Shown piece by piece: positions 7,658 through 15,719 of a stretch of DNA of 64,000 bases. Origin of the DNA: Rhodobiaceae bacterium. GTDB taxonomy: Bacteria; Pseudomonadota; Alphaproteobacteria; Parvibaculales; Parvibaculaceae. A program made the translations under genes and the position numbers. The stretch's first letter is position 1. Each line of letters starts with the position of its first letter. The notes beneath the pieces were generated by a model, which had not been told where the DNA came from, made no database searches, and saw nothing but the letters and a program-made list of their open reading frames with translations. Where the stretch lies: the NCBI GenBank assembly GCA_003330885.1, contig CP030277.1:434001-498000 (forward strand). Direction: 5' to 3'.

Positions 7658-8755
7658 GTGTCTGCGACACCGGAAACAAGTGATGTCATTGGGGCTGCTG
7701 CTGCCTCCCTGATGGGGGCAGAACCTCAGGGCCACGACCAGTTGATCCGCCGCCTCGCCGACTTCCTGCTCGCTGGTGGCAGCCAGTTGGCGCCAAATGA
7801 ATTGGCTTTGGCGGAAACGGCGCTGGTTGATTTGCTGCCATTCACTGGTGCTGAGTTTAAACGGCGCCTAGCCGAGCGGGTCTCCCCTCTTGAAACGGCG
7901 CCGAGCGCTCTTCTTTCAGCATTGCTTGCTGAGCCATTTGAGGTCTGTGAACCGATTTTGGCGGAAGGGCTTTGTCTGACCAACTGCGACCTTGTCCGTG
8001 TGGCAGAAGAGACCGAAGAAGGTCATAGACTCTGTATTGCTGGCCGGCTTGAGCTATCCCGTGTTGTTTGTGATGCACTTGTGACTCGTGGCGAACCTGA
8101 GGTTCTATCCCGCCTTATCGCAAACAAAGGGGCAATGCTGTCAACGCGTGCGCTCGAAGCAATGGTGCGGCGTTCTTCCGCAAAGCCAGAATTTATCCGG
8201 CCTCTCCTGCAGCGCCATGAACTGACGCCTTGGCTTGCCCATCTCATGTTCTTCTGGGCCGACGGCGAGGAGCGCGCCCTGATCCTAAAGCGCTTCCCGG
8301 TTGACAGGCGGGGTGTTTCTGAGGCCTTCGCAGACGCAGTTGATATTGCCGACCTTTTGCAATCAAGCGATCCGGCATTGCACGAGACCTATCGGTTGCT
8401 GCGCCGAGCAGAACGCATATCGGAAGGCGCGCAGCTTCGCCTCATGTCTGGGGTTGCAGAAGAGTCCGCGCAAGGGGCGCTGGCGACCTCAGCAGGGATT
8501 TCATCGACTACTGCGGCTTGGATCCTCGGAGACCCTGGCGGAGAACCACTGGCCGTCGCGGGAAAAGCAATGGGTCTATCCCGTGATGGATTTCAGCAGG
8601 TTGCGCTAGCGTTGAGCGCCGCGCGTCCAGGCGGCGCCCTCAGCGAAAATGAGATGGAACGGACGATTGCGCTCTTTGATAGCGTGACCATGGACCGGGC
8701 CGATTCTATTCTGCACTTCTGGGACCGCATTGTTGCTTCTGAGACGTTCGCTTAA
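7658..8755 (+). CDS. DUF2336 domain protein
   Basis: The product is about 365 residues from GTG at 7658, which has a GGGGA site 8 bases upstream; a TTG at 7643 would put that site inside the gene. It is mostly alpha-helical and rich in short Leu/Ala helices, typical of the HEAT-like DUF2336 family known from alphaproteobacteria. The landmark DLLPFTGAEFKRRLAERVS, the helical repeat around LCDALVTRGEPEVLSRLI and a C-terminal FWDRIV segment match a second member at 29037-30131. In some species DUF2336 proteins act in motility and cell-cycle signalling, but no partner is visible here. Confidence 0.75.
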   Translation: MSATPETSDVIGAAAASLMGAEPQGHDQLIRRLADFLLAGGSQLAPNELALAETALVDLLPFTGAEFKRRLAERVSPLETAPSALLSALLAEPFEVCEPILAEGLCLTNCDLVRVAEETEEGHRLCIAGRLELSRVVCDALVTRGEPEVLSRLIANKGAMLSTRALEAMVRRSSAKPEFIRPLLQRHELTPWLAHLMFFWADGEERALILKRFPVDRRGVSEAFADAVDIADLLQSSDPALHETYRLLRRAERISEGAQLRLMSGVAEESAQGALATSAGISSTTAAWILGDPGGEPLAVAGKAMGLSRDGFQQVALALSAARPGGALSENEMERTIALFDSVTMDRADSILHFWDRIVASETFA

Positions 8756-8781
8756 GAGGCTCTCTCTAAGAGGCTCGTTCT

Positions 8782-9537
8782 CTAAGTGGTGCCACCAGAC
8801 TGGTTTATCGGGGCCCGAAAGGCACTCAGGGTGACAACTTTCTCCAGATCAGCACGGGTCGAACGGGCGGTCTCGATAATGTCGCCTTCAGCGCGGTCGA
8901 TGAGGTCGAGAATCTCTTCCACCCCTTCCAGCACCTGAGGGAGCCAGTCAGACTGCTCCCCGTTCTCAGTGAGCATCTGTTCCGCATCTATTGCGAGTGT
9001 GGCAGCCGCCTGTCGCACCGCGCCAGTGCTGAAATCGCCAGGGCCCACAATCAGACCTTCAATAAACCGGATCTGTGCGCGGATATCGTTTATACGCGCT
9101 GCCTGTTCGCGGCTGACCCGTTCGTCGTCATCGGCGATGGGAGCAAGGTCATCAAGCGGCAGCCCGAGACAGTGACCAATCGCCGTCATGGTTCGGAACG
9201 TGCCATCTTTCTTGCCGGTCTCGATTTCTGAGAGATAGGCCGGACTGATCCCGGCTGCTCTTGCAAGCTCGACGCCTTTGAGACCGCGATGTTCGCGCCA
9301 CACCCGAACTGGATTCTCTCCGTCGGCGATCCGGTGGACCACCTCTGCCGGAATAAGGTCCGCTCGGTCACCCAGAAGGGCTTCATTGGCCGCTTTGATA
9401 TCGACAATATCTTCAGCTGCGCGTTTGAGTCGTTCATATTCAGTAACCGGGACGAGAGCATAGAGTGCTTCTCCGCTTGGCCCATAAACCAGCTGCGGCT
9501 CAGAAGACCGGCTGTCCTGCTTTAATGAAGAACTCAT
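8782..9537 (-). CDS. PHD-XRE fused antitoxin / transcriptional regulator
   Basis: The product is 251 residues. Residues about 14-45 (YGPSGEALYALVPVTEYERL) resemble the start of PHD/YefM-type antitoxins. A Cro/C1 helix-turn-helix follows at about 78-135, with the motifs LKGVELARAAGISPAYLSEIE and GKKDGTFRTMTAIGHCLGLPL. The C-terminal 110 residues are helical and acidic and are longer than in a usual antitoxin. The ATG overlaps the stop of the upstream toxin gene in an ATGA junction, so the two are translationally coupled. It likely binds the toxin and represses the shared promoter. The extra C-terminal domain is not recognised. Confidence 0.75.
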   Translation of the reverse strand: MSSSLKQDSRSSEPQLVYGPSGEALYALVPVTEYERLKRAAEDIVDIKAANEALLGDRADLIPAEVVHRIADGENPVRVWREHRGLKGVELARAAGISPAYLSEIETGKKDGTFRTMTAIGHCLGLPLDDLAPIADDDERVSREQAARINDIRAQIRFIEGLIVGPGDFSTGAVRQAAATLAIDAEQMLTENGEQSDWLPQVLEGVEEILDLIDRAEGDIIETARSTRADLEKVVTLSAFRAPINQSGGTT

Positions 9538-9827
9538 GGGGGAGTGTCCTTTGCTTGGGGCGGAAAGCCGGCATCTGTGATGGCCAACACAGTCAGTGCG
9601 CTTCCATTGCGTTCAAAAACGAACCGCAAACCGTCATCAAGGCGCCGGGTACGCCGCGATCCGGTAAGTACTTCGTCATTGCTGTCGTCGCTGCGCATGG
9701 ACATGAGAGCGTCCTTCAGCTGTGACCGGTGGTGTTTCGTAAGGCGTGACATTTGATGGAAGGCACTGCGGCTATAGGCAATGCCATGGGCATTCGCCGC
9801 GCCGCCAAAATAGGCCACATTTTCCAT
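9534..9827 (-). CDS. RelE/ParE-superfamily toxin
   Basis: The product is 97 residues from ATG at 9827 with AGGGAT ahead; the frame is open further upstream but without a ribosome site. The small basic core fits the RelE/HigB fold: HQMSRLTKHHRSQLKDAL helices, then a strand series with RTRRLDDGLRFVFERNG and a final LTVLAITDAGF strand. RelE-type toxins cleave mRNA on the ribosome; the basic residues here would serve that, but key catalytic residues vary widely in this family. The toxin comes before its antitoxin (HigBA order) and overlaps it by 4 bases. Confidence 0.7.
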   Translation of the reverse strand: MENVAYFGGAANAHGIAYSRSAFHQMSRLTKHHRSQLKDALMSMRSDDSNDEVLTGSRRTRRLDDGLRFVFERNGSALTVLAITDAGFPPQAKDTPP

Positions 9828-10033
9828 CGTCAATATCCCTGAGTTCGCCCTGCGTGCATGCGCTTGGCAATCCTCGCCACCTGTCAGACAAAATACGCCG
9901 ATTCGCTCGCGCACGGCGAATTCTTACCGGATGTTCTTTTCGCTGAGCTCTCTTTCGGTCATCATGACCTCAACCAAAACAGGAGACACCGGCGTCCCGC
10001 CCAGGCGGACCAAGGCAAATGGGGAGGAAAACC

Positions 10034-10951
10034 ATGTCTGCAGAGCCAATCGATCAGGTCATAGAGCTATTGAAACAGGCTGATATGGGCCGTGAAGGCC
10101 TATCTTTGGACGATCGTCGGGCGTCCATGGATGCAATGTCGGCCGCCTTTGGCGAGCCGCAAGGCGTGAGTCGGGAACATACAGAACTCGCCGGTCGTCC
10201 CGCACAGGTCTTTAAGCCAGACGGCAAAGAGCCTTAGCACACATTGCTTTATTTCCATGGTGGCGGATATGTCATGGGTTCTCCAAACTCCCATGCAAAT
10301 CTCACCGCACGGTTTGCGACTGCCGCCGACGCCCGTGTGATCAGCTTTGACTATCGCCTGGCACCCGAAAATCCATTTCCCGCAGCCATTGATGATGGTG
10401 TTGCCGCCTACAAGGCATTGCTGGACGAAGGTGTTTCTCCAGCCAAGCTTGCCGTCGGAGGAGATTCTGCGGGTGGTGGGCTGACCTTTGCCACCTTGCT
10501 CAAAGCACGGGACATGGGCCTGCCGATGCCCGCCGCTGCAATTGGCCTCAGCCCATGGACGGACCTCACTGGACGCTCGGAAACCTACAAGACCCGTGCG
10601 GACGCCGATCCAATGATCGAGCCTGCCGGCATCGTCCAGACAGGACAGGAATATCTCGGCGGTGCATCGGCCGAGGACCCGCTTGCTTCTCCGTTGCTGG
10701 CTGACCTCAAAGGCCTCCCGCCACTCTTTTTGCAGGTGGGTGATGCAGAAGTGTTGCTGGACGACAGTCGGGAGTTTGAGAAGAAGGCGAGGGCTGCAGG
10801 CGTGGATTGTAAGCTGGAAGTCTGGGATCGCATGATCCATGTCTGGCATGCCTTCTTCCCTATGTTGCCGGAAGGCGAACAGGCAATTGATGGCCTGGCG
10901 GCTTTTCTCAAAGTCCGATGGCGCCAGGAAGCAACTGCTCAGGCAATTTGA
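10034..10951 (+). pseudogene. HSL-family esterase/lipase interrupted by an in-frame amber codon
   Basis: From ATG 10034 (GGGGAGG ahead) the frame encodes the N-terminal cap, meets TAG at 10235-10237, and continues in the same frame to a TGA at 10949. Read through, it would be about 305 residues, the normal length of hormone-sensitive-lipase-like hydrolases. The downstream part has the oxyanion motif HGGGY, nucleophile GDSAGGG (Ser codon at 10466), the acid in a GDAEVLLDDS segment and His in IHVWHAF. Nothing else in the gene is degraded, so the mutation is recent, a sequencing error, or suppressed. A TTG at 10244 could start the catalytic part alone but lacks a clear ribosome site. Confidence 0.75.
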
Positions 10952-11022
10952 CGAACTGATACCTCGCAAGCTGCAAACTGGATGCGAAAAACCCTGCGCA
11001 TTTTGTCGCACAACACAGAAAA

Positions 11023-11036
11023 TTGATCCGGATCAA
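11023..11036. promoter_or_regulatory. Perfect FNR/Anr-type box upstream of ompW
   Basis: TTGAT-CCGG-ATCAA matches the FNR consensus (TTGAT-N4-ATCAA) exactly. It stands 110 bases before the ompW start codon and 72 bases after the esterase stop. OmpW is regulated by FNR in enteric bacteria, which agrees with the context. The promoter itself is not identified, so activation or repression cannot be decided. Confidence 0.75.
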
Positions 11037-11145
11037 GGCCCCGTCTCTCAATCCGACAGATTGTCAGATCGAAGAGAAGGGGCCCATGGGACGTGCCCCT
11101 CCTCACTGACCGCACCGCAAGCGTGTGCATTACGAGGAGAAGACG

Positions 11146-11790
11146 ATGAAAAAGTTAGGGGTGGTTACAAGTGCACTAGCCCTTGCATTGGGACTCACAA
11201 CGGGCGCTATAGGGTTTTTTGGAAGTGCCGTTGAAGCGCGGGCAGAGGGCGGTGACAGCCCTTGGTTGATCCGTGTGCGTGGCATTTACGTGTCGCCGGA
11301 TGAGAGTGCATCGGTTACCGGCCTGGCGGGGTCTGTAGAGGCCGACGGCGCCCTGACACCGGAACTCGATATCACCTATTTCTTCACAGACAATATTGCG
11401 GCTGAGCTCATCTTGGCGACATCAAACCATGATATGTCTGCTACGGCAGGTGTTGATCTGGGCGATGTTTGGATCCTGCCGCCGACACTCCTGCTGCAAT
11501 ACCACTTCACCCCAAAAGATCAGTTCCGCCCCTATGTTGGTGCAGGGATCAACTACACGATCTTCTACGGTGAAGACAGTGGTGCAGTGGCCTCTATCGA
11601 CTATGAAGATGGCTTTGGATATGCGCTGCAGGCTGGCATGGACTATGACCTCGGCGATCAGTGGGTCTTCAATATTGATGTGAAGAAACTTTGGCTGAAC
11701 ACAGACGTCAGCATCAATGGTGGTGCGATCACTGCCGATGTGGATCTTGATCCTTGGATCTTCGGGGCAGGCTTCGGTTACCGTTTCTAA
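11146..11790 (+). CDS. ompW: OmpW-family outer membrane protein
   Basis: The product is about 214 residues from ATG 11146, with GAGGAGA about 8 bases ahead; the frame is open 7 codons earlier without a ribosome site. A Sec signal peptide (MKKLGVVTSALALALG, cleavage near ARAEG) is followed by an OmpW-type eight-stranded barrel. Landmarks are WLIRVRGIYVSPDES, the LDITYFFTDNIAAEL strand pair, RPYVGAGINYT and a terminal aromatic in FGAGFGYRF, the C-terminal outer-membrane sorting signal. OmpW channels pass small hydrophobic molecules. It is a single gene with an FNR box before it and a strong terminator after it, which suggests oxygen-responsive expression. Confidence 0.9.
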   Translation: MKKLGVVTSALALALGLTTGAIGFFGSAVEARAEGGDSPWLIRVRGIYVSPDESASVTGLAGSVEADGALTPELDITYFFTDNIAAELILATSNHDMSATAGVDLGDVWILPPTLLLQYHFTPKDQFRPYVGAGINYTIFYGEDSGAVASIDYEDGFGYALQAGMDYDLGDQWVFNIDVKKLWLNTDVSINGGAITADVDLDPWIFGAGFGYRF

Positions 11791-11815
11791 AGCGGTCACT
11801 CTCGACAAAAAGAAG

Positions 11816-11843
11816 CCCCGCCGGGAAACCGGCGGGGTTTTTT
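11816..11843 (+). terminator. Rho-independent terminator after ompW
   Basis: A perfect 9-base stem CCCCGCCGG/CCGGCGGGG with a GAAA tetraloop is followed at once by TTTTTT. It lies 26 bases after the ompW stop and before the convergent DinB-like gene. Confidence 0.9.
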
Positions 11844-11871
11844 GCGAACCGTGGAAATGGGTGGCGGCTTG

Positions 11872-12291
11872 TTACGCCCATTTCCAGGAGGGAGGGAGTC
11901 CTCCATTTACCGCATACACGTGCCGGATGATCTGTCCCTCATGCATGACCTCGTGCTCGGAGAGTGTTGCGAGAAGACGGTCGTGCTCCTCAGTCCAATC
12001 CTGGACGGCATTTGCTGTGTTCACCACGCCAACGGCGGATGACTTAAGAGCAGTCTTGAAATCATCGGTGGAAAGGGCCGTCATTGAACAGGCAAAACCC
12101 TGCCAGGCTCCGGCCTTAAGGGCCTTGGCGTAGCTTTCACGAGCGCCAACCACACACCACAAATGCTCTTTCAGGGATTTATGTTTGGGGACATCGATAC
12201 GTGCGTCCAACGCTGTATCGTCGAGCTCGAGCGCTAAGTCATCATATGCTGCGAAACGGGTTTTGAGGTTCTCTAGTATCAGATCTCTCAT
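11872..12291 (-). CDS. DinB/YfiT-like four-helix protein
   Basis: The product is about 139 residues from ATG 12291, with a GGAGC site before it. It has four amphipathic helices of the DinB_2 type. The start RDLILENLKTRFAAYDDLALEL is followed by HLWCVVGARESYAKAL and HDRLLATLSEHEVMHEGQIIRHVYAV; the last stretch carries the histidines that normally help bind a divalent metal. These proteins act as thiol- or metal-dependent transferases in other bacteria, but the substrate here is unknown. It ends close to the ompW terminator on the opposite strand. Confidence 0.6.
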   Translation of the reverse strand: MRDLILENLKTRFAAYDDLALELDDTALDARIDVPKHKSLKEHLWCVVGARESYAKALKAGAWQGFACSMTALSTDDFKTALKSSAVGVVNTANAVQDWTEEHDRLLATLSEHEVMHEGQIIRHVYAVNGGLPPSWKWA

Positions 12292-12335
12292 GCCCAGCTC
12301 CAATTCCTGGCTCTACCCGGTTTTGGCAATAATTG

Positions 12336-13391
12336 CTAGCTACGCCAGCGCAGTGTGATGGGTTCGATCGGGTTTACAAACTCGCTGCCGTCTTCAACTG
12401 ACTTTGCCCATTCGGTTTTAAGGCGGTGGTACCACTTTGCCTGGACATCTGAATCATTGATCAGCATGAGGCGCGGCTCGAATTTGAGACCCTGCTGTTG
12501 CAGGTTGACCATGTCCCGGTCCTGGCCGAGGAAGGCGCGCATGAATTGCCGCGCAATGGGTTTTGCAAATGAGAGAAACGGCATCGTCCAATAGAATGTC
12601 TGCGTGATCTCCGTACGGTTTTCATCCAGCGGCGTGACCGTTGTCAGGCCGCACACCGTATTCTTGCCGATCTTGATGTGCTCAATACGGATACCCGGCA
12701 GCTGAAACGAAATTTCTGTCACGGGAGTACCGCCCAGCACTTTGTAGCCGGCAGAATTTGACGAGGGCGTATGCGCGACCATGGTGAACCCACGTGGGTT
12801 GGGCGCAAAGTCTTTCGCTTTCTCATGGATCGACTTTGACGACCGCCACCACCAAGCCTGGTGCACAAACGGTCCGTGTGCCGGGTCCATTAGTCCAATC
12901 ACTGCATGATCGATATGGCAGTCGAAAATCATGGACTCGCGAATATTGGGCACTTTGTCGTCAAAGTCTGGCACCTGCGGCGGGTCAATCGTTGGGGCGG
13001 CATCTGGATGAGCATCGTCGGCAATGTAGACCCAGATGTTACCCTGGACCTCGCGCACCGGATAAGCACGCACCTTTATGCGCTCAATATCCATATCCTG
13101 GTCGGGCACGAGTGAGGGAATTTCCGCACAATGCCCGTCAGGCCGGAACTTCCATCCATGATACGGGCACTCAATGGCGCTGGTGCCACAACCGCTCGTC
13201 TCAGGAGAGAAGAGGGCGCCCGATGAAAGCGGTACGCCACGGTGTGGACAGATATCGCGCAGCGCAAACGGCGTGCCGTCAGCTTCCCGGCCGATAACAA
13301 TCGGGTCGCCTAGGAGAACTTTATGCACCATCGCGCCGGGCGCCAGGCTTTCGCCCGGAACTGCAAAATACCAGATATCGCGTAAAAACAT
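12336..13391 (-). CDS. Rieske-type aromatic ring-hydroxylating oxygenase, large subunit
   Basis: The product is about 351 residues from ATG 13391. The N-terminal Rieske domain has the [2Fe-2S] ligands in CPHRG (Cys48, His50) and CPYHGW (Cys75, His78). A catalytic domain follows with the mononuclear iron motif around residues 158-175 (DHAVIGLMDPAHGPFVHQ), in which the Asp and two His are spaced as in family members. This is the single-chain type of Rieske monooxygenase or demethylase. A ferredoxin reductase should supply electrons but none is encoded nearby. The substrate cannot be predicted. It diverges from the ParA gene across about 186 bases. Confidence 0.85.
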   Translation of the reverse strand: MFLRDIWYFAVPGESLAPGAMVHKVLLGDPIVIGREADGTPFALRDICPHRGVPLSSGALFSPETSGCGTSAIECPYHGWKFRPDGHCAEIPSLVPDQDMDIERIKVRAYPVREVQGNIWVYIADDAHPDAAPTIDPPQVPDFDDKVPNIRESMIFDCHIDHAVIGLMDPAHGPFVHQAWWWRSSKSIHEKAKDFAPNPRGFTMVAHTPSSNSAGYKVLGGTPVTEISFQLPGIRIEHIKIGKNTVCGLTTVTPLDENRTEITQTFYWTMPFLSFAKPIARQFMRAFLGQDRDMVNLQQQGLKFEPRLMLINDSDVQAKWYHRLKTEWAKSVEDGSEFVNPIEPITLRWRS

Positions 13392-13577
13392 GTTTCTTTG
13401 GGCCCCAATCAACGCGCCGCCACCTGCCCTTCAAAATGCGAAAAAATACAGTTTTGTCAATGTTTTAGCTGGGTTTGAGACGAATTGTCCGTTTGATTTT
13501 CTGTTAACTCGTGGCTCCTTAGGGTGAGCTTCGCCGGTCACTGGTCACTGGCAGGTTTCGCTCGAAGGAGTGGTGTA

Positions 13578-14321
13578 ATGTCGACGGAAATGTTTGTTCT
13601 GGTCTTTGCGGCCCAAAAGGGAGGTGTCGGGAAGACGACCCTCGCAGGTCATGTGGCAATCGCCGCTCATTTAGCGGGGGCAGGGCCGGTGGGGCTCATT
13701 GATACCGACCCCCAAGGCAGTTTGCAGAAATGGATGGAAGTCCGCTCTCTGGAGGGCCCCACCCTGTTTCAATCTGAATATGGTGGTGTCGGCCCCGCCC
13801 TGCGCGAGGCGGCCCAGGCGGGCATGAAGCTCGCGATTGTCGATACGCCGCCGGCGGTGACCCGCGCGATCTCTGACGTTGTTTCCTACGCCGATATGGT
13901 TGTCGTGCCGACGCGTCCGAGCCCCCATGATTTGCGTGCCGTCGGACCAACCGTGGATATTGCCCAATGGCACGACAAGCCCCTGGTATTTGTTGTGAAC
14001 GCAGCAACTGCGCGGACCAGAATAACCGCCGATGCCGCTGTCGCGTTGTCCCAGCACGGTACGGTGGCGCCAGTGACGCTCCATCACCGGGTCGATTTTG
14101 CCGCAAGCATGATTGATGGACGCACAGTGATGGAAACCAAGCCCAATGGAAAGAGTGCCGCGGAAGTCGAAGCCTTGTGGGCCTATTTGGCCGACCGTGT
14201 TAATCGACTCCGTCCCGCTCAAAGCCAGGCTCCAACCGACGCGTTTGGCAGCCATGTTCCGAGCAACGTAAACGCGTTGGGCCGGCAGGCACCCGCGTTT
14301 GGCCGCAGAGCCGGACACTGA
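13578..14321 (+). CDS. ParA/MinD-family P-loop ATPase
   Basis: The product is about 247 residues from ATG 13578, with GAAGGAG 8 bases ahead. The deviant Walker A motif KGGVGKTT lies at residues 14-21, the IDTDPQGSLQKW switch region follows at about 40-51 and VDTPPAV gives the Walker B strand. This is the short ParA form without an N-terminal DNA-binding domain. Such ATPases segregate plasmids or chromosomes or position large complexes along the nucleoid. No ParB lies next to it; instead a gene with a C-terminal ribbon-helix-helix-like region follows 73 bases later and could be its partner. Cargo unknown. Confidence 0.85.
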   Translation: MSTEMFVLVFAAQKGGVGKTTLAGHVAIAAHLAGAGPVGLIDTDPQGSLQKWMEVRSLEGPTLFQSEYGGVGPALREAAQAGMKLAIVDTPPAVTRAISDVVSYADMVVVPTRPSPHDLRAVGPTVDIAQWHDKPLVFVVNAATARTRITADAAVALSQHGTVAPVTLHHRVDFAASMIDGRTVMETKPNGKSAAEVEALWAYLADRVNRLRPAQSQAPTDAFGSHVPSNVNALGRQAPAFGRRAGH

Positions 14322-14394
14322 TCCAATACCAAACACCCATCCCCCATGAATACACTGCGCAGACCTACCTGCCTCGCAGTCAGGAGACCCAACA

Positions 14395-14943
14395 ATGAGT
14401 GCCTCTAAACGGTCCACACCCCCGTCTCGCGCATCAGATGGATTTGCCACATTGACCGCCGATATGATGGAACGCGGCGGGGCAACGCTCCCTCCTTTGG
14501 TGAGGACCAGTCCGGATGCGGAACAATCACCAGAGACGGTGCATGCATCCGCGCACAATACAGCAGCAGATACGAACCCACAGTTTGGCAAGCGATTGAA
14601 ACCCACGCAGGTGCCAAGGAGAGTAAAGCGTACCGGCCCCGCTGCGCAGTCCGTTTTGGAGCCCCAAGCACCGCCTGGCGCACATCCCTGTCAGACCACG
14701 GATCAATCTGACCAAAAGGTCTATGCTGGCCCAGAGCGCAGAAAACGTGACATTAGCCCGCTTGTCGAAAGGCGCCGATCCGTGCCGCCTCGGGTAAAAG
14801 TGTCGGTTCGATTGGAACAACATCGTCACCAGCGGCTGAAAGGTGCCGGCGTTTTACTTGGCCGGACTCACCAAGACATCGTGACGGTGGCGCTCGACCG
14901 ATATCTGGACGATCTGGGCATTTTGAAGGGGTCGGACCAATAG
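14395..14943 (+). CDS. Probable ribbon-helix-helix partner of the ParA ATPase
   Basis: The product is 182 residues. About 125 N-terminal residues are low-complexity and polar (Pro, Thr, Ser, Gln, Arg), ending in YAGPERRKRD. The last 50 residues read as a ribbon-helix-helix domain: RVKVSVRLEQHRHQRLKGAGVLLGRTHQDIVTVALDRYLDDLG. RHH proteins form the ParG/CopG partners of short ParA ATPases and bind their operators. The same strand, the 73-base gap and the absence of ParB support a ParA-adaptor pairing, but this is inference; the long disordered arm is unusual for an adaptor. Confidence 0.6.
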   Translation: MSASKRSTPPSRASDGFATLTADMMERGGATLPPLVRTSPDAEQSPETVHASAHNTAADTNPQFGKRLKPTQVPRRVKRTGPAAQSVLEPQAPPGAHPCQTTDQSDQKVYAGPERRKRDISPLVERRRSVPPRVKVSVRLEQHRHQRLKGAGVLLGRTHQDIVTVALDRYLDDLGILKGSDQ

Positions 14944-14990
14944 CAGGGCAAAACCTTTGATCTGCTATGTGCCTGTAATAAAAATTTCTG

Positions 14991-15004
14991 TCTGCAAGTG
15001 CAGA
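14991..15004. repeat. Inverted repeat in the promoter region of the mucR-like gene
   Basis: TCTGCA-AG-TGCAGA is a perfect 6-base inverted repeat within the 229-base gap between the RHH gene and the MucR-like gene. The rest of the gap is AT-rich and has no open frame I can support. It may be a regulator site; MucR proteins themselves prefer AT-rich DNA. Confidence 0.3.
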
Positions 15005-15172
15005 AGCAATTAACCGCAAATGAACGCCAAATGTGCGTTAAATTCTCATGCTGCGTTGCTTGTGTTTCTTTCGATTGCTATAAGTCACCGGCATTATTTT
15101 TAGCTGCTGACGACAATCAAGAAAGCGCTTTAGCTAAATATTCCATGAGGAACAGTTGAGTGGAGTGGTTCC

Positions 15173-15589
15173 ATGCAAGATAAGGCGGATCTGGTAGAGA
15201 TGACCGCCGAGATTGTGTCGGCATATGTTGGAAACAATGCCGTAAGCGTCTCCGATGTGCCTGCGCTCATTGAAACGGTGTTTGGGGCGCTGAGCAGCGT
15301 CGATCAGGCGGGCGCGAACAAAGAAGAGCTGGTGGTGGAACCGGCTGTTCCCGTGCGCCAATCTATCACCCCTGATTATCTGATTTGTTTGGAAGACGGA
15401 AAGCGCTTCAAATCGCTGAAGCGTCATCTACGCACCCACTATAACCTCTCGCCAGAAGAGTATCGCCGCAAATGGGGTCTGCCGCCAGATTATCCAATGG
15501 TGGCGCCGAACTATGCTGCGGCACGCTCCAAACTCGCCAAGAAGATGGGTCTTGGTCAGAAAAGCGGCGGAACCCGCGGCAGTAAATAG
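15173..15589 (+). CDS. MucR/Ros-family zinc-finger transcriptional regulator
   Basis: The product is 138 residues, the usual size of the family. After a helical N-terminal multimerisation region it carries the prokaryotic zinc finger C72-x2-D75-x9-H85-x3-H89, the CxxD variant found in many Ros/MucR proteins, followed by the conserved NLSPEEYRRKWGLPPDYPMVAPNYAAARS block. MucR proteins silence AT-rich promoters and control surface polysaccharide, motility and cell-cycle genes in rhizobia and caulobacters. It stands alone on the plus strand with a 229-base AT-rich leader, so autoregulation is likely. Confidence 0.9.
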   Translation: MQDKADLVEMTAEIVSAYVGNNAVSVSDVPALIETVFGALSSVDQAGANKEELVVEPAVPVRQSITPDYLICLEDGKRFKSLKRHLRTHYNLSPEEYRRKWGLPPDYPMVAPNYAAARSKLAKKMGLGQKSGGTRGSK

Positions 15590-15719
15590 CGCTCGCCAGG
15601 CTTCAATTCTTTTTTCAACGACACTGTTCGGGCTTGCCCATGGCAGATGTGCGGGTCACTCTATGCAGAACGCAGAGGGTGCACCGTCAGTTCGCAGTTC
15701 TTTGAGAGGCCTATAAAAG

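Noticed and set aside
10235-10237. Programmed recoding (pyrrolysine or read-through) at the amber codon
   Set aside because: No recoding signal, tRNA or synthetase is seen, and pyrrolysine is not expected in this lineage; mutation or sequencing error is simpler.
10100-11011. Long open frame (303 codons) opposite the esterase
   Set aside because: The plus strand carries the conserved hydrolase motifs; the minus-strand translation has no recognisable domain.
13671-14606. Long open frame (311 codons) opposite parA
   Set aside because: It is fully covered by the ParA gene and the RHH gene, which have clear motifs and ribosome sites.
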